The notes under the pieces: model-generated
The model's database searches: none
What the model was told of the DNA's origin: nothing
Seen by the model: only the letters and a program-made list of their open reading frames with translations
Program-made: the position numbers and the translations under genes
Origin: an uncultured Pleurocapsa sp.
GTDB lineage: Bacteria > Cyanobacteriota > Cyanobacteriia > Cyanobacteriales > Xenococcaceae
Length of the DNA: 5,279 bases
Reading direction: 5' to 3'
Assembly (NCBI GenBank): GCA_937884735.1
Contig: CAKZYI010000044.1
Coordinates: 1-5,279, forward strand
Shown here: positions 1 to 4,809 of the stretch, one piece after another
Layout: every line of letters starts with the position of its first letter
How positions within the stretch are numbered: position 1 is the stretch's first letter

Positions 1-1168
1 TGGTAAAGGCGGTGTCGGTAAAACATCCGTCGCTGCTGCAACTGGTTTACGTTGTGCAGAGTTGGGATATAAGACATTGGTGCTTAGTACCGATCCCGCG
101 CACTCTTTGGCTGATAGTTTTGACCTTGAATTGGGACACGATCCTGTAGAAGTTCGTCCTAACTTGTGGGGTGCAGAGCTTGATGCCTTAAGAGAGTTGG
201 AAGGTAACTGGGGTGCAGTAAAACGTTATATTACTCAAGTTTTACAGGCTAGAGGTTTAGATGGCGTACAGGCAGAAGAATTGGCAATCTTACCAGGGAT
301 GGATGAAATCTTTGGCTTAGTGAGAATGAAGCGTCACTATGATGAAGGCGATTTTGATATTTTAATTATTGATTCTGCGCCTACAGGTACAGCTTTAAGA
401 CTATTGAGTTTGCCAGAAGTTGGCGGCTGGTACATGAGACGTTTTTATAAGCCATTACAGGGAATGTCCGCAGCCTTGCGTCCATTCGTTGAACCGCTTT
501 TCAAGCCCATCGCTGGTTTTTCTTTGCCTGACAATGAAGTAATGGATGCTCCTTATGAATTTTACGAGCAGATTGAAGCTTTAGAAAAGGTTTTGACTGA
601 TAACACCAAAACGTCGGTACGGTTGGTGATGAATCCTGAAAAAATGGTAATCAAGGAGTCGTTACGCGCCCATGCTTACCTAAGTTTATACAATGTAGCT
701 ACAGATATGGTAGTAGCTAACCGAGTTATTCCCAATGAGGTTCAAGATCCTTTTTTCCAACGTTGGAAAGAAAATCAAGACACTTACAAAAAGGTATTCT
801 ACGATAATTTTCTTCCTTTACATGTAAAAGAAGCTCCTCTATTTCCTACGGAGATGTGCGGTATGGAAGCATTAGAGAAGTTGAAAGAAATTTTGTACAA
901 TGACGAAGATCCTACCCAGGTTTACTACAAAGAAAATACAATCAAGATAATTCAAGAGCAGGGCAATTACAGTCTGCACCTATATCTTCCAGGAATTCCT
1001 AAAGAGCAGATTCAGCTAAATAAAACTGGTGATGAACTCAATGTCAGAATTGGTAATCACCGTCGTAATTTGGTTTTGCCTCAAGCACTGGCTGCACTGC
1101 AACCATCAGGGGCAAAAATGGAAGAGGATTATTTAAAAATTAGCTTTAAAGACATGGCTAGAGTTTAA
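1..1168 (+). CDS. ArsA/GET3-family ATPase with C-terminal HSP20-like domain (5' partial)
   Basis: A SIMIBI-class P-loop ATPase of the ArsA/GET3/TRC40 family. Relatives energise arsenite efflux or deliver tail-anchored proteins to membranes; the cyanobacterial role is not settled. The reading frame is open from base 2 and begins directly with the deviant Walker A motif GKGGVGKTS (visible residues 1-9). Only a short N-terminal strand, about 5-10 residues, should therefore lie outside the window. Visible residues 31-35 are the switch I signature DPAHS, and 124-133 are the switch II signature DSAPTGTALR. There is one ATPase domain, as in GET3, and not the tandem pair of classical E. coli plasmid ArsA. 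Only two well-separated cysteines are visible (18 and 286), so the CXXC zinc motif of eukaryotic GET3 is absent. Residues about 312-383 fit the HSP20-like domain (ArsA_HSP20) often found at the C-terminus of cyanobacterial and chloroflexal ArsA proteins. The family assignment is firm; the substrate is unknown. Confidence 0.95.
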   Translation, partial: GKGGVGKTSVAAATGLRCAELGYKTLVLSTDPAHSLADSFDLELGHDPVEVRPNLWGAELDALRELEGNWGAVKRYITQVLQARGLDGVQAEELAILPGMDEIFGLVRMKRHYDEGDFDILIIDSAPTGTALRLLSLPEVGGWYMRRFYKPLQGMSAALRPFVEPLFKPIAGFSLPDNEVMDAPYEFYEQIEALEKVLTDNTKTSVRLVMNPEKMVIKESLRAHAYLSLYNVATDMVVANRVIPNEVQDPFFQRWKENQDTYKKVFYDNFLPLHVKEAPLFPTEMCGMEALEKLKEILYNDEDPTQVYYKENTIKIIQEQGNYSLHLYLPGIPKEQIQLNKTGDELNVRIGNHRRNLVLPQALAALQPSGAKMEEDYLKISFKDMARV

Positions 1169-1197
1169 AGATTCTTTTAATTGATTCCACACCAAAT

Positions 1198-1244
1198 AAA
1201 TAGCTGAAGGGGAAATGAAATTGCACATCCTCTCCAGCTATTTT
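1198..1244. terminator. Bidirectional Rho-independent terminator between convergent genes
   Basis: AAATAGCTG (1198-1206) pairs perfectly with CAGCTATTT (1235-1243). After one mismatch, the stem continues inward with about six more pairs (1208-1213 with 1228-1233, one of them G-U), leaving a loop of about 14 nt. On the plus strand the stem runs into TTTTCTTCTTT, giving a good terminator for the ArsA-family gene that stops 30 bases upstream. On the minus strand the stem is followed by TTTATTTGG, so it can also end the cluster whose last gene stops at 1278. Confidence 0.8.
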
Positions 1245-1277
1245 CTTCTTTATTCTGCTTGCCTTGTTTTGCAAAAA

Positions 1278-1745
1278 CTAACCAATCATAGACATTTCAA
1301 ATACATCATGGGTACCGCCACGAAGTACTGATTCAGTATGTTTGGGACGATAACGCTTACCTTGGATAGTTTCAATAGCTCCACATACTGCACCCATGCT
1401 ATAGGTACACTTGCGACTACTACCTTGCTCTTCTCCTGCCGAACATACAGTCTCGTGAGTATAAACTTTGATTGTATCTCCGTTGTCTTCAATTTTATCT
1501 ACTTTGCAAAGGCGAGTTCCATTCTCACCGAGAGCAAAGTCTAGCTTGCTAGCCAAATCTTCTAAAGAAGGATTTGAACCTGCCAATCCTAATTCCGTAA
1601 CCAGATTCTTACCTCTAGTGCGTCCAGCAGAGATTAGCGCAATTGAAGTTGCTCTCTCTCCTAGAGCTTCTTCCATACCTGTAATTACACCCTTGAAACA
1701 GACGATGCTTATAAAACCACCTAATTTTTCTCTTGTCATTGGCAT
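1278..1745 (-). CDS. Small V4R-like (putative ligand-binding) protein, last gene of the GTPase cluster
   Basis: A 155-residue soluble protein with no signal peptide or membrane segment. Its C-terminal half (about 98-151) has the spacing of the V4R/4-vinyl-reductase-like fold: a Glu (98), a Cys after a short loop (113), glycines at 118, 122 and 129, a Glu at 138, a Gly pair at 143-144 and Phe149 near the end. V4R domains are thought to bind small hydrophobic molecules or metals. The two cysteines usual near the end of V4R domains are not kept; Leu141 and the His146-Asp147 stretch occupy that region. Other cysteines are 16, 80, 101 and 121. The N-terminal half (about 8-70) is predicted mixed alpha/beta with small residues. 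The ATG at 1745 is preferred because an AGGAG lies 10 bases upstream; the second Met (1739) would be 16 bases away. It lies 73 bases after the Roadblock gene, so the two are probably co-transcribed. The fold call is pattern-based and moderate; the function is unknown. Confidence 0.85.
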   Translation of the reverse strand: MPMTREKLGGFISIVCFKGVITGMEEALGERATSIALISAGRTRGKNLVTELGLAGSNPSLEDLASKLDFALGENGTRLCKVDKIEDNGDTIKVYTHETVCSAGEEQGSSRKCTYSMGAVCGAIETIQGKRYRPKHTESVLRGGTHDVFEMSMIG

Positions 1746-1755
1746 TTGATTTATG

Positions 1756-1760
1756 CTCCT
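1756..1760 (-). promoter_or_regulatory. Ribosome binding site deciding the V4R-like gene start
   Basis: On the minus strand this reads AGGAG, a full Shine-Dalgarno core, 10 bases before the ATG at 1745. It favours that Met over the in-frame Met two codons later. Confidence 0.6.
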
Positions 1761-1818
1761 TGAAAATTGTTTATTTGGTCAAATTTGTGATAATCACGAA
1801 TGATTGATACGAGTTTGC

Positions 1819-2187
1819 CTAACTCACCATAGGAGCTAGATCTTTAAGAATTCGCTTGATTTCTAGAAATAGTAGTCCTTGTTTTGCTTCTTTTGCTGCT
1901 AAAACCAACAAAACAGCATCATCACCACAAGAAACCATTACGCTATAGCCTTTTTCACCTTCGATTACAATTCGATCTACAATTCCTCTGGATAGTTCCT
2001 GACCAATTCTTTCGCCGAGAGAAAGCATAGCGGCAGACATAGCAGAAGTTCTTTCTTCATCCATACTTCCAGGGAGAACAGAAGTTAAAGATAAACCATC
2101 AGGGGTTACTAGTGCAGCTCCTTGAATGTCAGGAGTAGCCGTAACAAATTTTTGGACGACTTCGGTCAGCATTGATGCTTGAGCCAT
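1819..2187 (-). CDS. Roadblock/LC7 domain protein, likely regulator of the adjacent GTPase
   Basis: A 122-residue single-domain Roadblock/LC7 protein, the usual size for this family. The domain fills residues about 6-118. It starts with an amphipathic helix, followed by the characteristic strand pair GAALVTPDGLSLTS (23-36). A long alanine- and serine-rich helix (about 46-66) comes next. The sheet then resumes with IVDRIVIEGEKGYSVMVSC and DAVLLVLAA, and a final helix closes the fold. Roadblock proteins homodimerise and commonly bind small GTPases; MglB is the GAP/GEF-like partner of MglA, and CvnB sits beside CvnD in actinobacterial conservons. A Ras-like GTPase gene lies 255 bases upstream on the same strand, so that GTPase is the natural partner, by inference. 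An AGAGGA stretch 7 bases before the ATG at 2187 supports this start. There are no membrane segments and nothing is truncated. The family is confident; the specific partner is inferred. Confidence 0.93.
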   Translation of the reverse strand: MAQASMLTEVVQKFVTATPDIQGAALVTPDGLSLTSVLPGSMDEERTSAMSAAMLSLGERIGQELSRGIVDRIVIEGEKGYSVMVSCGDDAVLLVLAAKEAKQGLLFLEIKRILKDLAPMVS

Positions 2188-2442
2188 TATTTTTTCCTCT
2201 TATAGAGTATATAGAAGTTAATATTATTTTGTTAATAAAAAATATTTTTTTTACACATATATACATGTGCATATAATTATTTTTATATTAACGCTGTCAG
2301 AGCAATCCTCTTAATATTACTATTCCCAAAATTACAGACAAAAATAACACTTTCTAGGTAATTTTAAGAACAAATAAAGCTAGTTGTATCTACTGCTTTT
2401 TGCTGAAAATAGCAAGCATTAAATAATAAAATATCTTTTAAA
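2188..2442. other. AT-rich 255-bp gap inside the GTPase cluster
   Basis: Non-coding on both strands as far as I can see. It separates the PATAN-GTPase pair from the Roadblock-V4R-like pair. It holds an inverted repeat CACAT (2254-2258) / ATGTG (2265-2269) with a 6-base spacer. It also holds a small hairpin TTGCT/AGCAA (2400-2404/2411-2415) that has no T-tract on the minus strand, so it is not a convincing terminator. On the minus strand CTGACA (2300-2295) is a plausible -35 element with an AT-rich, -10-like ATTATA 17 bases further on. The gap may therefore hold a second promoter for the last two genes. Confidence 0.5.
2272..2300 (-). promoter_or_regulatory. Possible sigma-70-like promoter for the Roadblock/V4R-like genes
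   Basis: Minus strand: CTGACA (2300-2295, five of six matches to TTGACA), a 17-base spacer, then ATTATA (about 2277-2272), a poor -10 match. It would place the start roughly 80 bases before the Roadblock ATG. In DNA this AT-rich such matches are common by chance, so this is tentative. Confidence 0.22.
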
Positions 2443-2982
2443 TTACACTACCGAAACTGACATTAATTCTTCTAATAAAACCACTAAAGATTGAGCCACT
2501 GAACCAGGATTTTCTGGATTTACTTGCACTACTGGCGGACATTCTTTGTTAGCAGAAAAACCTAATGCTAGAATAATATCTTCTTTTTGCCATGCACCTT
2601 CGCAATCAGTATGAGTTAAACCAATAATCATCGGAATTTGTACTCTTTGATTAATGAAAGTAAGAATTCTTCTAGCTCCTCGAAAGTCTTCAGGACGATG
2701 AGCCGCAACCAATAAAACATAAGCTTCGACTTGATTAATGACAATTTCCCACATAAAGTCAAAGCGAGATTGCCCTGGAGTACCATACATATACAATACT
2801 TGTTCTGGATTTAAAGTTATACGCCCAAAATCGAAAGCAACAGTAGTATTTTCTTTTAATAAAGATGTTTCATCTGTGGCTCGACGTTCGGTATCGACTA
2901 CTTTAGTTTCACTGATGGTACGAATAAAAGTGGTTTTACCTGCACCGACATTTCCTGTGACCGCAATTTTAAAAATTTCCAT
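2443..2982 (-). CDS. Small Ras-like GTPase (CvnD/MglA-like)
   Basis: A 179-residue single-domain cytoplasmic GTPase. G1/P-loop is GNVGAGKTT (10-18), with Lys16 and Thr17 for phosphate and Mg2+. A switch I Thr is likely 46 or 47, just before VAFDFG. G3 is GTPGQSRF (67-74), with Gly67 where canonical Ras proteins have the Mg2+-contacting Asp. G4 is THTD (123-126) in place of NKxD, and G5 is probably SAN (143-145). The GTPGQxRF followed by FMWE resembles the CvnD-type GTPases of actinobacterial conservons and the wider MglA/Rup prokaryotic Ras-like group. Such GTPases act as switches in polarity, motility or signalling and usually work with a Roadblock protein, and one is encoded downstream. The ATG at 2982 shares one base with the stop codon of the PATAN gene (TAATG), and an AAGAG lies 9 bases upstream, so translation is probably coupled. 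The protein is complete. The family is confident; the cellular process is unknown. Confidence 0.93.
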   Translation of the reverse strand: MEIFKIAVTGNVGAGKTTFIRTISETKVVDTERRATDETSLLKENTTVAFDFGRITLNPEQVLYMYGTPGQSRFDFMWEIVINQVEAYVLLVAAHRPEDFRGARRILTFINQRVQIPMIIGLTHTDCEGAWQKEDIILALGFSANKECPPVVQVNPENPGSVAQSLVVLLEELMSVSVV

Positions 2983-3884
2983 TAAAAATTACTCTTGAGA
3001 AAGTTTGCTAAATTATTGATTAGAGAGTTACTAACTTTTGATTTTTTCTTGGTTTTTACTGAAATATTTTTTGCTTCTGTAAAATTAGAAGGTTGATTGA
3101 ATGTGTTGTTAGCTGGCATATTTACATTCAAACTAACCTCTGGAACTTCTTCAAGCAATCCAGCCAAAATCATCGATAGTGCGGTTCTTTGCACCCTTTC
3201 AATGGAAACTTCCATCTTTTGAGCTATTTTATGCAATGAAATAGAACCATCTGCTGTATTGCATAAATATTCTTCTAGAGAATTAAAGTGCAAATTACAG
3301 TGATTAATTAGTCTTTGTAATCCGCAATTGTGAGCAGGCATTTCATTAGTAAAACGCGACCAATTGGAAAAGATCCGCATCGCTTCTAATGACAATTCAG
3401 TAGCCTTCTTTTTTTGTCCTGTCATTTCTGACCAAGGAAACGTTTTTTGCTCCTTTGTATTTATATTTATTTGTTCTAAGTCTTCAAATCTAAACCAACC
3501 ACGATCCACATTAAATAGCTTAATCGCCATATCTGTTTGCATCTTAAATAATGAATCTATTTGTGATTCGTTTAAAAGCTGCTGTTGTTTTATATAAGTA
3601 CCTAATGCTTGATTGGTAGGACATAATTGTGTGGTTTTGAATAGATTTCTTGCATCAATCCAGCCTCTTTTAATAATTTCGTTAATTAGAAATTGATAAT
3701 CAAGAGAATTAATAATGCTGATAAAATTTCCTTTTTCAAACCAAAGTTCAAAAGTGCCGTTTAAATCTATACTCAGATCTTTTGAACTAGACTTAAAGGT
3801 GAGCATTCCAGACTTGTGGCCTGACTCAATTATTTGAAATACTTCTGGCAATGAAAAAGCTTCTAAAGTTCCGCTTATAGCCAT
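2982..3884 (-). CDS. PATAN (DUF4388) domain protein with wHTH-like segment and basic tail
   Basis: A 300-residue protein, first gene of the minus-strand cluster. Residues 1-30 carry the PATAN/DUF4388 signature: GTLEAFSLPEVFQII, followed by a GHKSGMLTF turn and strand. The domain continues through FELWFEKGNFISI (about 45-57), QFLINEIIKRG and the helical LGTYI...LLNESQID part to about residue 136, where WFRFED completes a typical PATAN repeat. PATAN is named from the N-terminus of PatA, a heterocyst-patterning regulator of Anabaena, and occurs in phototaxis response regulators. No receiver domain follows here. Residues about 207-248 (DGSISLHKIAQKMEVS...LAGLLEEV) look like a winged-helix-type element, often used for protein contacts. 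Residues 251-300 are Asn/Ser-rich and probably disordered, with a KTKKKSK patch (277-283) and an amphipathic end. The ATG at 3884 has no clear Shine-Dalgarno. The gene overlaps the GTPase start by one base, so the two products probably act together. Confidence 0.92.
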   Translation of the reverse strand: MAISGTLEAFSLPEVFQIIESGHKSGMLTFKSSSKDLSIDLNGTFELWFEKGNFISIINSLDYQFLINEIIKRGWIDARNLFKTTQLCPTNQALGTYIKQQQLLNESQIDSLFKMQTDMAIKLFNVDRGWFRFEDLEQININTKEQKTFPWSEMTGQKKKATELSLEAMRIFSNWSRFTNEMPAHNCGLQRLINHCNLHFNSLEEYLCNTADGSISLHKIAQKMEVSIERVQRTALSMILAGLLEEVPEVSLNVNMPANNTFNQPSNFTEAKNISVKTKKKSKVSNSLINNLANFLKSNF

Positions 3885-3901
3885 ATATTTACTTAAATAT
3901 A
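3884..3901. repeat. Perfect 8-bp inverted repeat at the PATAN gene start
   Basis: TATATTTA (3884-3891) and TAAATATA (3894-3901) are exact reverse complements separated by two bases. The repeat ends on the first base of the PATAN ATG. It could be an operator-like dyad in DNA. A 2-base loop is too tight for the full hairpin, so in RNA only a shortened stem could form. Chance is possible in DNA this AT-rich. Confidence 0.5.
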
Positions 3902-3922
3902 AGTATTATTTGAAATAAGATA

Positions 3923-3928
3923 ATCATA
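3923..3928 (-). promoter_or_regulatory. Possible -10 element for the PATAN operon
   Basis: On the minus strand this reads TATGAT, five of six matches to TATAAT, with no good -35 at the usual distance. Transcription would start about 30 bases before the PATAN ATG. It overlaps the inverted repeat TCATAA/TTATGA (3924-3941), which could be an operator. This is weak because the region is very AT-rich. Confidence 0.22.
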
Positions 3929-4143
3929 ACTTTAATTATGAATTTTTCTTGGCAGAGTAAAGTTATTTTATGTTATTATCTAAATTTTAATTCCTAATTA
4001 ATAGCTTCACCATAGTAAAATCACTGTATTTTTTATCACAAAAAGTTAAGTTTCAATAGCCAAAATACTTGATAAATAAGAGTTTGTAATAGAAAAACAA
4101 TCACATTAATATATAGATAAATATCAGTTAATAGAATAGATTA

Positions 4144-4218
4144 ATTGCCAAATTACTATCTATAAATTCAAGTTAACTTGGAAGAAAAAAGACTAGATTA
4201 AATAGTTAAGTTGGCAAT
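4144..4218. repeat. Inverted repeat enclosing a 12-bp palindrome
   Basis: ATTGCCAAATTA (4144-4155) and TAAGTTGGCAAT (4207-4218) are reverse complements with one mismatch; the outer eight bases match perfectly. Between the arms lies CAAGTTAACTTG (4169-4180), an exact 12-bp palindrome, placed slightly off centre. The set is 117-191 bases before the 139-residue gene, so it could be an operator region or a structured leader. Confidence 0.5.
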
Positions 4219-4320
4219 CATTTGCATATTTGAACATTAAAAAGCAAATAACATACCAAAAATAAACCCGATCGCACTTAAGCTCGTAAAGATGTAGATT
4301 GTTTAATAAGGATGTTTTCT

Positions 4321-4324
4321 GGAG
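4321..4324 (+). promoter_or_regulatory. Ribosome binding site for the 139-residue gene
   Basis: GGAG lies 10 bases before the ATG at 4335. It supports that start over the in-frame Met at 4353, which would be 28 bases away. Confidence 0.5.
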
Positions 4325-4334
4325 ATAAGATTAT

Positions 4335-4754
4335 ATGAGCGATCGCCTAGGTATGGTCTGTGGTTTTTTGGGTGGTACAATTATTGCAGTAGATTCTGGA
4401 TATAAAGTCTTTCCTCATCCGAAGCCAGAAAAAGTCTACAACAGGTTAAGTGATGCTAAATGGTTTTTAGCATTGAAGTGGTGTGATAGTTTGTCTACTT
4501 CGGCTGGTATTATCAATAACACTGGAGAACTAGCTTTTTTCAATAAGATTGTTTTGGAAACAGGGGAAGAAAACTTTATTCCTCAACAATATAGGCTAGA
4601 TATTTTTGCTTTGTGTTTGCCCTTGCAGCCTAACGAAAAAACTATTTATCGATTTCCTTTGAAGTCCAAACAGGATCTAGAAATTCAAGGTCTGGAAATC
4701 GATTCCCGCTATGGCAAAGTAGCTTTGGTTAATGAGATAGATCGGTCGATTTAG
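4335..4754 (+). CDS. Unrecognised 139-residue protein
   Basis: I do not recognise this family. The start is supported by GGAG 10 bases upstream and by the common cyanobacterial beginning Met-Ser-Asp-Arg, encoded by ATG running into a HIP1 octamer (GCGATCGC, 4339-4346). There is no signal peptide; residues 8-19 are hydrophobic but too short for a membrane span. The rest alternates hydrophobic and charged stretches like a small soluble alpha/beta protein. A Trp- and Lys-rich segment (about 41-50) and cysteines at 9, 50 and 94 stand out. It stands alone: it is divergent from the PATAN cluster across 450 bases, convergent with RNase Z, and a terminator overlaps its stop. Codon use looks like that of its neighbours, so it is probably a real native gene and not recent foreign DNA. 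Function unknown. Confidence 0.8.
   Translation: MSDRLGMVCGFLGGTIIAVDSGYKVFPHPKPEKVYNRLSDAKWFLALKWCDSLSTSAGIINNTGELAFFNKIVLETGEENFIPQQYRLDIFALCLPLQPNEKTIYRFPLKSKQDLEIQGLEIDSRYGKVALVNEIDRSI
4339..4346. repeat. HIP1 octamer
   Basis: GCGATCGC, the highly iterated palindrome of many cyanobacterial genomes, here inside codons 2-4 of the 139-residue gene. A seven-of-eight near match (CCGATCGC) lies at 4269-4276. It supports a cyanobacterial source. Confidence 0.85.
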
Positions 4755-4771
4755 TCGATCTAATACTTTTT
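4738..4771 (+). terminator. Hairpin terminator overlapping the 139-residue gene's stop
   Basis: TAGATCG (4738-4744) pairs perfectly with CGATCTA (4756-4762) around an 11-base loop that contains the TAG stop (4752-4754). It is followed by CTTTTTA and, further on, a second T-rich stretch. On the minus strand no T-tract follows, so it probably acts only for the plus-strand gene. Confidence 0.6.
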
Positions 4772-4809
4772 ATTGCTTTTGCTTATTTTCCACTCTGAGG
4801 CAACACAAA

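Larger units (their letters stand above)
3885..4334. other. 450-bp AT-rich divergent intergenic region
   Basis: No coding potential or RNA gene is recognisable. It separates the minus-strand PATAN cluster from the plus-strand 139-residue gene and must hold the promoters for both. Structure seen: inverted repeat TCATAA/TTATGA (3924-3929/3936-3941); a degenerate direct repeat AATAGCCAAAATAC (4055-4068) and AATTGCCAAATTAC (4143-4156), 12 of 14 identical; a 12-bp palindrome (4169-4180); and a long inverted repeat (4144-4155/4207-4218). Room remains for a small non-coding RNA, but I see no direct evidence of one. Confidence 0.6.

Noticed and set aside
62..1168. ArsA-family gene starting at the TTG at 62
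   Set aside because: The frame is open upstream and encodes the P-loop GKGGVGKT from base 2; the true start is outside the window.
1267..1276. TTTTGCAAAA palindrome downstream of the V4R-like gene
   Set aside because: A 10-bp palindrome with no loop cannot form a useful hairpin and is likely by chance in AT-rich DNA; the 1198-1244 stem is the better terminator.
1286..1544. Two 68-codon open frames (one per strand) overlapping the V4R-like gene
   Set aside because: Both are shadows of the real gene in other frames, with no recognisable domain.
1468..1749. 93-codon plus-strand open frame opposite the V4R-like gene
   Set aside because: It is antisense to a gene with a clear ribosome binding site and family-like sequence; its translation shows no recognisable domain and it has no good ribosome binding site.
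2400..2415. TTGCT/AGCAA hairpin after the GTPase gene as an intrinsic terminator
   Set aside because: The stem is only 5 bp and on the minus strand it is followed by an A-run, not a T-run.
2738..2998. 86-codon plus-strand open frame opposite the GTPase gene
   Set aside because: Antisense shadow; the minus strand has all G motifs of a GTPase.
3364..3597. 77-codon plus-strand open frame opposite the PATAN gene
   Set aside because: Antisense shadow rich in Cys/Phe/Ser, as expected from reversed AT-rich coding sequence.
3885..4334. A tRNA or riboswitch in the long intergenic region
   Set aside because: No tRNA-like arms, TTCGA-type loop or known riboswitch core could be found by eye; the region is mostly A/T.
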